In this document: in pieces, positions 55,776-63,542 of the stretch
How positions within the stretch are numbered: position 1 is the stretch's first letter
How the letters are laid out: each line of letters starts with the position of its first letter
Notes under the pieces: model-generated
The model's input: the letters and a program-made list of their open reading frames with translations, nothing else
Databases searched by the model: none
Told to the model about the DNA's origin: nothing
Assembly: GCF_014197265.1 (NCBI RefSeq)
Contig: NZ_JACIFH010000001.1
Coordinates: forward strand, 2,108,001 to 2,172,000
Reading direction: 5' to 3'
Origin: Microbacterium invictum
GTDB taxonomy: Bacteria; Actinomycetota; Actinomycetes; Actinomycetales; Microbacteriaceae
Length of the DNA: 64,000 nucleotides
Made by a program: the position numbers and the translations under genes

Positions 55776-56541
55776 GGGCGACACCGTCTTCCGCACCGCG
55801 CAGCGGCTGCACGCGGCACTGGCCGGCGACGAGGTCACCCGGTTCGACATCCGGGTGCCCGGCAGTGCCACCGCCGACCTCACCGGCATCCACGTGCGTG
55901 AGGTCGTCGCGCGCGGCAAGCACCTGCTGATGCGCATCGGCGAGAGCACCCTGCACTCGCACCTGAAGATGGAGGGCGAGTGGCACGTCTATCGCGCGGA
56001 CCAGCGGTGGCGCAAGCCCGGGTTCGCCGCGCGCGCGATCGTAGGCACGCGCCGAGTGGATGCCGTGGGCTTCGACCTCGCGCTGGTCGAGGTCTTGCCG
56101 ACAGGCGACGAAGAGCGCGTCGTCGGGCACCTCGGCCCTGACCTGCTCGGACCGGACTGGGACGCCGCCGAAGCCGCGCGCCGGCTGGGCGCCGACGACC
56201 GGGCGATCCACGTCGCGGTGCAGGACCAGCGCAACCTCGCCGGCCTCGGCAACGAGTACGCGAACGAACTGCTCTTCGTCCGCGGCATCCTGCCGACCAC
56301 TCCCGCGTCGGAGGTCGATGCCGTCGCGCTCGTGGACACTGCGTCGCGGATGATCGGGGCGAACCGCGATCGCCCGCAGCGGACCTTCACCGGTGACACC
56401 CGCCGGGGCCGGCAGAACTGGGTGTACCGTCGCGCCGGCAAGCCGTGCCTGCGGTGCGGCACGCTCATCGAGGGGTCGCAGCTCGGCGCGAGCCCGACCG
56501 CCGAGCGCATCGTGTTCTGGTGCCCGACCTGCCAGCGCTGA
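55768..56541 (+). CDS. nei: DNA glycosylase/AP lyase of the Fpg/Nei family
   Basis: This 257-residue base-excision repair enzyme starts GTG-PEGDTVFRTAQRLHAAL; Pro2 and Glu3 are the catalytic residues of the family. It has the H2TH helix-turn-helix (QDQRNLAGLGNEYANELLFVRGI) and a C-terminal zinc finger with four Cys (CLRCGTLIEG, CPTC). Nei-type enzymes remove oxidised pyrimidines. The gene overlaps the end of the Lhr helicase gene by eight bases, so the two are co-translated. Confidence 0.95.
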   Translation: MPEGDTVFRTAQRLHAALAGDEVTRFDIRVPGSATADLTGIHVREVVARGKHLLMRIGESTLHSHLKMEGEWHVYRADQRWRKPGFAARAIVGTRRVDAVGFDLALVEVLPTGDEERVVGHLGPDLLGPDWDAAEAARRLGADDRAIHVAVQDQRNLAGLGNEYANELLFVRGILPTTPASEVDAVALVDTASRMIGANRDRPQRTFTGDTRRGRQNWVYRRAGKPCLRCGTLIEGSQLGASPTAERIVFWCPTCQR

Positions 56542-56607
56542 GGTCTTCTGCGCTGGGGCCCCGTAACCGAGCGCGCTGGATGCCGCGTCCCGAGACGCGA
56601 GACCTCC

Positions 56608-56670
56608 GACACAGTTGGCGCTCCGGCCTGGAATGACGCGGACGTTCCCGGCGTACGCGCCAAGTGTGTG
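56608..56670. repeat. Large imperfect hairpin between converging nei and YitT-like genes
   Basis: GACACAGTTGGCGC (56608-56621) pairs with GCGCCAAGTGTGTG (56657-56670) at 12 of 13 core positions. Inside, GGAA and TTCC pair again around TGACGCGGACG. It may terminate both genes. Its inner part TGACGCG...TTCC resembles the centre of the inverted repeat at 7339-7430. Confidence 0.65.
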
Positions 56671-56726
56671 CTGATCAGATCGGTAAAACGCGTGTCAGAC
56701 AGGGGTGGGCAACTCCCACGCGCGCG

Positions 56727-57407
56727 TCAGCGCCCGATGTAGCGCCCCGGGCGGTGGTTGAGTGCCAGCACGAGGTTCAGCAGCACCGCGCCGGCGGCGC
56801 TCATCAGCACGTTCGGCCACGGGACGACCAGCAGGGCGAGCAGGATGATCACGACGTCGAACATCATCAGCGTCCACCCGGCGCGGAACCCTGTGCGCTC
56901 CTGGATCACGAGCCCCACCACGTGGATGCCGCCCACGCTCGAGCGGTGCCGGAACAGGATCAGCATGCCGATTCCGGCGAGTAGGTTGCCGGCCAGCGTG
57001 CCGTACAGCGGCTGCAGCTCGGCGATCACGAAGTACTGCTCGTGCAGGACCGAGAATCCCGAGACCAGCGCGATCGAGATGACCGTGCGAATCGTGAAGT
57101 TCCAGCCCTTCTTCCACACCGCCAGCACCGCGAACGGGATGTTGATCACCGCGAACAGCACCCAGAACGGCCACCCGGTCGCGTAGCCGAGCAGCAGCGA
57201 GAGTCCGGCCGTGCCGCCGGTGACCGCCTCCGAGGCGTTCAGCAGATGAAGGCCGAGGGATGCCGCGAAGGTGCCGGTCAGGATCCCGAGCACATCATCG
57301 GCGAGCGTGTGCGGCGCCGCCCGCTCTTCGAAGACGAGTGATGACGACGCCTCGGATCCGCTCTCGGACTCGGGTTCGGGCTCGGGGTCGGGCTCGGGTG
57401 AAGACAC
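56727..57407 (-). CDS. YitT-family membrane protein
   Basis: This protein of about 226 residues has a disordered acidic N-terminus (SSPEPDPEPEPESESGSE), then five membrane helices typical of YitT/DUF161: GGTAGLSLLLGYATGWPFWVLFAVINIPFAVLA, FTIRTVISIALVSGF and GNLLAGIGMLILFRHRSSVGGIHVVGL. Usual YitT proteins carry an extra C-terminal cytoplasmic domain (DUF2179), which is absent here. The GTG at 57407 is the most economical start; an ATG at 57449 or 57485 would extend it with unlikely sequence. Function is unknown. Confidence 0.82.
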   Translation of the reverse strand: MSSPEPDPEPEPESESGSEASSSLVFEERAAPHTLADDVLGILTGTFAASLGLHLLNASEAVTGGTAGLSLLLGYATGWPFWVLFAVINIPFAVLAVWKKGWNFTIRTVISIALVSGFSVLHEQYFVIAELQPLYGTLAGNLLAGIGMLILFRHRSSVGGIHVVGLVIQERTGFRAGWTLMMFDVVIILLALLVVPWPNVLMSAAGAVLLNLVLALNHRPGRYIGR

Positions 57408-57502
57408 CGCGCCATCTTCGCAGAACGACCCGCACCGGGCCACGTCCATGCCGGGGAATGAATGACGAGGAAGCCGCGTTGTCACTGTTTCAGGGAGGAA
57501 AA

Positions 57503-57910
57503 GTGGGCAAGAACTACATCGACATCGAAGACGACCACGGCGACGTGCTGCGCTACCGCAAGCACGCCAATGGCCGCGGCCTGATCGCGCACGGAGCCAA
57601 GGTGCATGCCACCGCGCTCGTCGAGCAAGGTGCGTATGTCGAACCCGGCGTACAGGTCGCCGCGGGAGCCCACATCGGCCGCGGCGTCTGGATCGAGCCG
57701 GATGCCGTGATCGGACCCAACGCCGAGATCGCCCCTCACGCCCACATCGGCCCGGGTGCCGCGATCGGACCGAAGGCCAAGATCGGCGTCCGCGCGTACA
57801 TCGGCGCCCACGCGAAGGTCGCCGGCGGGTCGCTCATCGGCGACGATGTGAGTGTTCCCGAGGGCGAGCGCATCGCGACCGACCGCCGCGGGCTGCGCCT
57901 GGCCGCCTGA
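57503..57910 (+). CDS. Hexapeptide-repeat (left-handed beta-helix) protein
   Basis: This 135-residue protein starts at the GTG at 57503 behind AGGGAGGAAAA. A short N-terminal segment is followed by about ten hexapeptide turns (GAYVEPGVQVAAGAHIGRGVWIEPDAVIGPNAEIAPHAHIGPGAAIGPKAKIGVRAYIGAHAKV), the left-handed beta-helix of acyltransferases and carbonic-anhydrase-like proteins. No catalytic His pattern is clear and it is short, so it may be structural or need trimerisation. It is divergent from the YitT-like gene. Confidence 0.83.
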   Translation: MGKNYIDIEDDHGDVLRYRKHANGRGLIAHGAKVHATALVEQGAYVEPGVQVAAGAHIGRGVWIEPDAVIGPNAEIAPHAHIGPGAAIGPKAKIGVRAYIGAHAKVAGGSLIGDDVSVPEGERIATDRRGLRLAA

Positions 57911-57950
57911 CCCGCCCGAGTGATGCGCAACGCGCTCACGTAGGGTGCCT

Positions 57951-58024
57951 CGGTGAGTATGCACGGAGCGCCGGTGACCGCGAACCGAGCGCCGGTGAGT
58001 ATGCACGGAGCGCCGGTGACCGCG
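57951..58024. repeat. 32-base direct repeat between two plus-strand genes
   Basis: An identical 32-base sequence beginning CGGTGAGTATGCACGGAGCG occurs at 57951-57982 and 57993-58024, separated by AACCGAGCGC. Each copy contains GAGCGCCGGTGA. The repeat occupies the gap upstream of the gene at 58071, whose own -10 box (TACGCT, 58059-58064) lies after it. Confidence 0.9.
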
Positions 58025-58070
58025 CGGGCGGGGGCCGGAGCGCGCGGACGACCCCGGCTACGCTGAACCC

Positions 58071-58880
58071 ATGGCGGGCCGAGCGAAGCAGGGAAAGTCG
58101 CGCGACGCGCACGGCGGCCGTGGCGCGGGGAGCAGGTCGGCACCTGGCGCAGCCAAGAAGCCGGCCCCCGGCACCGCCGGCAAGGGAAAGAAACCGGCAT
58201 CCGCCGCCGCCAAGAAGACGTCCGACGCGAAGGCACCGGCATCCACGCACCGGACGAAGAACGCTCCGGTGCCACCCGCGCCGCCGGCCGGACCCTTTCG
58301 CCTCGGGGCGATCGCCGGCGCGACGCCGGGCAAGTGGATCGACACGTGGCATGAGCGGATGCCGGGTGTGGAGCTGCGGCTGATCCCCCTGGCCGGCCAC
58401 GAGCAGGCCGATGCCCTCATCGCCGACGAGGTGGATGCCGCTCTCGTGCGCCTGCCCGTCGACCCGGACGGGCTGCACACGATCGTGCTGTACGACGAGG
58501 TGCCGGTCGTGGTGTGTTCCGCGGACTCCCATCTGACGGCCGCCGATGAACTCGTGCTCGCAGACCTCGCGGGCGAGATCGTGATCACCCCCCGCGACGA
58601 CGTGCTGCACACCGACGTTGCGGGGGCGCTGGCGCCGAAGTTCGACGCCCCCGAGACGACCGAGGACGCCGTGGCGACGGTTGCGGCGGGTGTCGGCGTC
58701 GTGATCGTGCCCATGTCGCTCGCCCGCCTGCATCACCGCAAGGATGTCGCGCACCGTCCGCTCACCGATGGTCCCCTGTCGACGGTCGCGCTGGCGTGGC
58801 CGAGCGCACGGTCGAACGCACACGTGGAGGCGTTCATCGGCATCGTGCGCGGACGCACGGCGAACTCGTCGCGGGCCTGA
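58071..58880 (+). CDS. Solo LysR-type effector-binding domain with a basic N-terminal tail
   Basis: In this 269-residue protein, residues 1-75 are Lys/Ala/Pro/Gly-rich and probably disordered (KKPAPGTAGKGKKPASAAAKK), like a histone-H1-type nucleic-acid-binding tail. Residues 77-265 match a LysR substrate-binding domain (FRLGAIAGATPGKWIDTWHERMPGVELRL, DAALVRLPVD, VVVCSADSHL, VAAGVGVVIVPMSLARL). The LysR helix-turn-helix is missing. TACGCT lies six bases before the ATG, so it is probably leaderless. It could bind a small ligand and DNA or another protein; the role is unknown. Confidence 0.8.
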   Translation: MAGRAKQGKSRDAHGGRGAGSRSAPGAAKKPAPGTAGKGKKPASAAAKKTSDAKAPASTHRTKNAPVPPAPPAGPFRLGAIAGATPGKWIDTWHERMPGVELRLIPLAGHEQADALIADEVDAALVRLPVDPDGLHTIVLYDEVPVVVCSADSHLTAADELVLADLAGEIVITPRDDVLHTDVAGALAPKFDAPETTEDAVATVAAGVGVVIVPMSLARLHHRKDVAHRPLTDGPLSTVALAWPSARSNAHVEAFIGIVRGRTANSSRA

Positions 58881-59189
58881 CGACCACGGCGCGGGCGTGA
58901 TGCCGGCCTGACACGGTCCGGCCGGTCCCCGGGCTCCTCCCCAGAAGCCCGGGACCGTGACCCCTCCCCAGAGGTCCGGACCGGGGCCGGTGGCGTCCCC
59001 ACGATCCACCGACCCCTTCGGACCGGCCTGCACCCCCCGGTGGCCGTCCGCAGTAGAACAGCGGCCACACTGCCCCAGCCAGGCGACCCCCAATAACGTG
59101 ACCTCCCACCCGATCTTCCGAGTGGAGTGCCGTTCTATGTGTCAAGAGCGCACCCCGGGCAGGGTGATACATGCCAGATGAAGAACTTC
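58881..59189. other. Gap between converging genes with hairpins; no gene seen
   Basis: This 309-base stretch separates the LysR-like gene (plus) and the CHAT gene (minus). It holds a terminator-like hairpin at 58923, then an imperfect direct repeat of CCTCCCCAGAAGCCCGGGACCG as CCTCCCCAGAGGTCCGGACCGG, then GGTCCGGACC. On the minus strand a TTGACA box occurs near 59147, without a good -10. A frame opening at 59093 on minus is Gly/Trp-rich and lacks family resemblance; I do not call it a gene. Confidence 0.6.
58923..58957. terminator. Strong GC hairpin after the LysR-like gene
   Basis: CGGTCCCCGGGCT (58923-58935) pairs with AGCCCGGGACCG (58946-58957) with one bulged C, across a 10-base loop. 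It lies 43 bases past the stop codon at 58880 and could terminate transcription from either side of this convergent gap. Confidence 0.7.
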
Positions 59190-61673
59190 TCAGAATCCGG
59201 CGCCGTGCACCTGGAACGGGGCGACGATCCCGGTGCGCTCGGTCGCGTCGGCGAGCGCCTCGGCGGGAGATGTTCCCGCGGCAAGGCCTTCGTGCATCGC
59301 CCCCAGCAGCTCGCAGGCATCGTCGTCGGCGACGACAACGGGCGCGGCGATGACGCAGCGCGCGCCGGCGTGCAACCACGCCCGTGTCATGCCGATCGCC
59401 TCTTCACCCCACCGCACCGCGGATCGGCCGACCTCGCACGCCGACAGCACGACGGTGGTGGGCACGCGCGGCATGCGATCGATGTCGTAGCCGAACAGCA
59501 CGCCGTCGGCCAGTTCGAGACCCGAGAAGAGCGGGTTGTCGGCGGTGTGGCGACCGTGGGCTGAGATGTGCAGGACATCGACCGCGCCGACCATGCCGGT
59601 GACGCCGTCGATCGTCGAGTCGGCTCCGTGCCGGATCTCCGGCTGGGTCCTCTGCCAGGCGGATGCTGCGGTCGTGACTTCCTCGATGCCGCGGGCTACG
59701 CGCGGGCCGACCGCGAAGCCTGCTGTGCGGAGCGTGAGAGGTGTGCGCCGGCGCGCCCAGCGCGACGCCGAGACAGCGTGGGTGGTGACTCGGCCCCGCA
59801 GATCCGGCAGCATGCTCCATGGCACGCCGGCGAGGACGCCGGGGGTCGTGATCAGCAGCCGCCGGGCGGCCGTGCGAGCGGTGACCGGCTCGAGGAGGAG
59901 ACGCGACAGCGACGCGAGGCGGGCGTCGAGCGAGCGGCGGATGACGTCGGCCATCGGTCCGGAGCGCACCGATGCCGAGAGGTCGAGGTCCGAGCGGAGC
60001 CCGGGCAGGAGCGTGTGCGCCTCGGACCAGCCCGGCAGGTCCACCACCTCGGCGCACCCCGCGCCGGCGACCACGCATCGCATTCCGTGCGGACTGAACA
60101 CGAACGACAGGGCGGCCGTGTCGGCGTCGAGCAGCCGCTGCAGCCCGGACAGGTCGACGCGGTCTCCCCCGTCGGGAGCGTCGGTCGCCGCGACGCTCGC
60201 CCACTGCCGCTCGCGCACGAGTTCGCCCAGCTCGGCAGCGCGCGGATCGCTGAGCCATGAGTCGGCGGGCAGTTCGGCGCGCAGCGTGCGCAGCTCGGCG
60301 AGCCGCCGGGCGAGCTCGGGGTCGGGCGGTGGGCGCAGCGGCACCACCTGCTGGCTGAGCAGACGCGCCCGCTCGGACCACTCGAACATCGCGGCGGGAT
60401 CGCCGGTGTCGACCGCGGCGGCCAGTCCCGCGCCGAGCAGGCCGTTGCCGTGCATCGCGAGAGAGGTCTGCAGGTCGAGACTGCCGAACGAATGCGACCA
60501 CGTGGTGAGTTCATCGAGGCCGCGGGCGGCGGCACGGCGCGCCTGGGTGGGGGTCGCGGCACGTGCGGCGCGGACCTCGTAAGCCAGCAGACGCACCTCG
60601 AGCGGGGCAGATCGCCGCAGCCGTGGGAGCGGTGTGCCATCGTCGCGGCCGTGGCGCACCCGCCACAGGATGTGGGTCAGGCGCAGTGCCATCGCATCGC
60701 CCCAGAGTCCGTGGCCATCGAGCTCGGCGGCCAGGCCCCCGACGGTGTCGGCGTCGGGCACGCGTCGCGCGGCGGGGGTCACGCGACCCGAGCGGTCGAC
60801 TGTCCCTCCCGCCAGCAGCGCCCGGGCCCGGATGCCGGCGGCGCGTGCGCGCCACAACGCGCCTTCCAGCTGCGAGAACCGCCGTTCGGCCGCCGCAGCG
60901 ACCTTCGCGGCACGTGCAGGGTCGTGACGCAGCAGGGACCGGGCCAAGTTGAGCTCGGACTCGGCCTGGGCCTGCCGCATCCGCCGCGCGCCGAAGACGT
61001 GGATGGCCGCCTCCAGCAGGCGCTCGGCCTCGGTGGTGAGCCCGGCGTCGCGCAGCACCTCGGCACGGTCGACGTCGCCTATCGCGGTGTGGACGTCGGA
61101 CTCGCCGGCCATGACCTTGCGCGCGCTGACCATGTGCCCGAGTGCCCCGACCAGGTCGCCCTCGAGCAGCAGGATGTAGCCGAGATTGTGCTCGGCGACC
61201 GCGGCGGAGTCGGGGTCGGCATCTTCCTCGTAGTCGGCGATCGCGCGGTCGAGATCGCCGCGGGCGGCCGCGAGCTCGCCCAGCTGCATGTGGGCGACGC
61301 TGCGGTTCAGGTACATGCGGGCCCGACGACCCGAGGACTCGGGCATGGCGTCGATGCCACTGGTGAGGCTGCTGACCGCCCCGGAGGGATTGCCTCGGTT
61401 CAGTGCGATCAGTCCCAGCTGGCCTTGGAGGATGGCCGTCGTCTGAGCGGAGATGCCGTCGAGTGCGAGTGCGTCGCGGCACAGCGATTCGGCGCTGTCG
61501 GGTGCGCCGTCGTGTGAGGCGAGGAAGGCCCGCGTTCCCGCGATGCGCGCCCGGAGGTCAGGGTCGACGGCCCGCGCAGCGCCGGACGTGAGCGCACGCC
61601 GGGCGGCGCCGAAGCGTCCGGCGTTGACGTGCTCGAGGCCACGAGTGTAGAGCTCCTCGGCCGATAGGGTCAC
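59190..61673 (-). CDS. TPR-repeat protein with C-terminal CHAT (caspase-like) protease domain
   Basis: In this 827-residue protein, the first 400 or so residues are helical repeats of TPR type (YTRGLEHVNAGRFGAARRAL, ILQGQLGLIALNRGNPSGAVSSL, AEHNLGYILLLEGDLVGALGHM). The last 270 form a CHAT peptidase domain with LLITTPGVLAGVPWSMLPD, catalytic His 706 in LHISAHGRH and Cys 746 in VVLSACEVG, so it looks active. CHAT proteases are caspase relatives used in bacterial immunity and programmed death, with the TPR part receiving the signal. The GTG at 61673 begins TLSAEELYTRGL. It lies 104 bases after an S8 protease gene on the same strand. Confidence 0.92.
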   Translation of the reverse strand: MTLSAEELYTRGLEHVNAGRFGAARRALTSGAARAVDPDLRARIAGTRAFLASHDGAPDSAESLCRDALALDGISAQTTAILQGQLGLIALNRGNPSGAVSSLTSGIDAMPESSGRRARMYLNRSVAHMQLGELAAARGDLDRAIADYEEDADPDSAAVAEHNLGYILLLEGDLVGALGHMVSARKVMAGESDVHTAIGDVDRAEVLRDAGLTTEAERLLEAAIHVFGARRMRQAQAESELNLARSLLRHDPARAAKVAAAAERRFSQLEGALWRARAAGIRARALLAGGTVDRSGRVTPAARRVPDADTVGGLAAELDGHGLWGDAMALRLTHILWRVRHGRDDGTPLPRLRRSAPLEVRLLAYEVRAARAATPTQARRAAARGLDELTTWSHSFGSLDLQTSLAMHGNGLLGAGLAAAVDTGDPAAMFEWSERARLLSQQVVPLRPPPDPELARRLAELRTLRAELPADSWLSDPRAAELGELVRERQWASVAATDAPDGGDRVDLSGLQRLLDADTAALSFVFSPHGMRCVVAGAGCAEVVDLPGWSEAHTLLPGLRSDLDLSASVRSGPMADVIRRSLDARLASLSRLLLEPVTARTAARRLLITTPGVLAGVPWSMLPDLRGRVTTHAVSASRWARRRTPLTLRTAGFAVGPRVARGIEEVTTAASAWQRTQPEIRHGADSTIDGVTGMVGAVDVLHISAHGRHTADNPLFSGLELADGVLFGYDIDRMPRVPTTVVLSACEVGRSAVRWGEEAIGMTRAWLHAGARCVIAAPVVVADDDACELLGAMHEGLAAGTSPAEALADATERTGIVAPFQVHGAGF

Positions 61674-61726
61674 CCATACAGCATGCCGTGCCGCGCGACC
61701 CGATGGGCGCATCACTGCTCACCGGT

Positions 61727-61755
61727 TCTCCGCGGTGCCTTCGTGGCCGCGGAGA
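61727..61755. terminator. Perfect hairpin between the S8 protease and CHAT genes
   Basis: TCTCCGCGG (61727-61735) pairs perfectly with CCGCGGAGA (61747-61755) across TGCCTTCGTGG. It sits in the only sizeable gap inside this operon. It may partly terminate or process the transcript, lowering or uncoupling CHAT expression relative to the S8 protease. Confidence 0.6.
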
Positions 61756-61777
61756 CCGCTGCAGCGGACTGGTCGAC

Positions 61778-63475
61778 TCAGACGGCCGGGAGCACCTCCT
61801 CCGCCACCGCCGCCGTCACCGCGGCGTCGACCTCGTCGACGTTCGAGATGATCGCGCGGCCCTCTTCGACGTGCGGGCGCAGGCGCGCGGCGACCCGTCC
61901 GGCGACCAGCGGCGCGGCGAACGAGGTGCCGCTCCACACCGCGAACCCGCCGCGGTAGTCGTCGGGGTCGATCGTCTGCCGCAGCAGGCCGTATTCATCG
62001 TGCCGGGCTGTGGCCTGCACGCCGCCCAGGAAGTCGGGCATCGTGCTGACGATCCCCGCCCCGGTCGCGTAAGTCCCCACCCACGGGCCGACGTTCGAGA
62101 ACAGCGCCGTCGAGCGGCGACTCGGATTGAGTGCGCCGACCGACAGGTGCCGCGCGTAGTCGTCGGGTTCGATGCCGTTCCCGGAGTCGGGCCATGCCCA
62201 CAGCGAAGCCGGGAACGCGGGCCGGTCGATGGCGTCGTTTCCGGCCGAAGCGACCACGACGGTGCCCAGCGCACGCAGCGCCGTGAGCAGGTCGTGCAGA
62301 TGCTTGCTGTAAAGGCCGTCCTCGGGCGTCTCGTGGTAGTAGCTGAGCGACAGACTCAGCACATCCACGGCCCGGCCGTCGTCCCGTCCCGAGCGGTAGC
62401 GGAAGACGAGGATCGCGAGGTCCTCGAGAATCTGCAGCAGGGAGGACTCGGTGACGATGCCGAGGCCATCGGCCACCCGGATCGCGAGCAGATCGGCATC
62501 CGGTGCCACCTGACGCACGATGCCGGCGATGAACGTGCCGTGCCCGGCCACCGGATCGATCTCACCGTCGAGCGGACCGTACAAGTCGGGGTAGAGCTCC
62601 GGGTTGGCGTCGTCGGTGAGCCCCAGTGGCCGGCCGTCGAGTTCGACGTGACGATCGACGATGTCGTCGGGCAGCCAGTCATGCACACCCGCACCGGTGT
62701 CGAGGATCGCCACCACCGGACGACGCTCGCCCTTGCGCAGCGGTGTGCGCAGGGGCGCGGGCCCCACCCACGCCACCGGCTGCCGTCCGCCGCACCCGGC
62801 CTGGCCGTACTCGCTGACCGGGTTCGACTTCGTGTAGGGATTGGACTTCGTATACGGGTTGGACTTCGTATACGGGTTGCTCTGGGTGAAGGGGTTCGTC
62901 TGCGTGAACGGGTTCACCCCGATCGGGTCGATCGACACGATGTGGTCGAGCCCGATGCGGTCGACGCCGGCCTTGCGGAGTGCGGTGCCCACATCTTCTC
63001 GGCGCAGACCACGGATGTCGGATCCGAGCGCTTCGCGCCGTATGCGCTGCAGGACCCGCCACGCGTCGGGCAGTGCCGGCGACTCCGTCGACGCCGAGTC
63101 CTCGGGGATCAGCTCGACGCGCAGCACGGGAGCGGCGCCGGGCACGATGTCCTGGTCGAGCTCGGACTCGTCCTTGGGGTCGAGTCGGGCGCCGCTCAGC
63201 CGCTCACGTTCGATGCCCCAGCCGAACGACCGCGCCGCCTCCTTGATGCGCTCGACGTTGTCGTGCAGGCGCACGGCGCTGTGCGTGCCGTCCTCGCCCG
63301 CTCCCGAGACGAGCAGCCGGTTCGGCACATAGGCCGTCGGGAACACCCGCATCGGGCCGAGCGGATCGGTATCGGGATCGAGCACCACCCCGGTGGTGAC
63401 CGAGCCACGTGCCCGGTCCTTCCACGACCATCCCTCCGGCTGCGGCATCGCCTTCCCGCCACCCACTACGGCCAT
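61778..63475 (-). CDS. Intracellular S8 (subtilisin-family) serine protease with repeat linker
   Basis: This 565-residue protease has a complete triad: Asp 259 in VAILDTGAG, His 312 in AGHGTFIAGI and Ser 518 in WSGTSFAAP. There is no signal peptide or membrane segment, so it should act inside the cell. Residues 1-185 form a separate N-terminal region (MRVFPTAYVPNRLLVSGAG, ALRKAGVDRIGLDHIVSIDP), perhaps an inhibitory or sensing domain. It is joined to the catalytic domain by five six-residue repeats (NPYTKS). GGGGAG precedes the ATG at 63475. It lies between a beta-rich protein gene and the CHAT gene, all on one strand. Confidence 0.93.
   Translation of the reverse strand: MAVVGGGKAMPQPEGWSWKDRARGSVTTGVVLDPDTDPLGPMRVFPTAYVPNRLLVSGAGEDGTHSAVRLHDNVERIKEAARSFGWGIERERLSGARLDPKDESELDQDIVPGAAPVLRVELIPEDSASTESPALPDAWRVLQRIRREALGSDIRGLRREDVGTALRKAGVDRIGLDHIVSIDPIGVNPFTQTNPFTQSNPYTKSNPYTKSNPYTKSNPVSEYGQAGCGGRQPVAWVGPAPLRTPLRKGERRPVVAILDTGAGVHDWLPDDIVDRHVELDGRPLGLTDDANPELYPDLYGPLDGEIDPVAGHGTFIAGIVRQVAPDADLLAIRVADGLGIVTESSLLQILEDLAILVFRYRSGRDDGRAVDVLSLSLSYYHETPEDGLYSKHLHDLLTALRALGTVVVASAGNDAIDRPAFPASLWAWPDSGNGIEPDDYARHLSVGALNPSRRSTALFSNVGPWVGTYATGAGIVSTMPDFLGGVQATARHDEYGLLRQTIDPDDYRGGFAVWSGTSFAAPLVAGRVAARLRPHVEEGRAIISNVDEVDAAVTAAVAEEVLPAV
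62829..62925 (-). repeat. 18-base coding repeat giving an NPYTKS hexapeptide linker
   Basis: Five 18-base units encode NPFTQT, NPFTQS and three times NPYTKS (about residues 185-215), between the N-terminal region and the protease domain. The Asn-Pro/Lys-Ser pattern is exposed and regular, as expected for a flexible or cleavable linker. Confidence 0.9.
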
Positions 63476-63542
63476 CGTCTTCTCCCCTTTCGGCCGCGCG
63501 GTGCGGCCTGTCCGTCATCGCGCGCCCGTCAGGGCGTCGGCG

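Noticed and set aside
57936..59093. A 385-codon minus-strand frame over the LysR-like gene and the gap after it
   Set aside because: It starts at TTG behind a fair GGGAGG, but the product is Gly/Arg/Trp-rich, unlike any family, and mostly antisense to a better gene.
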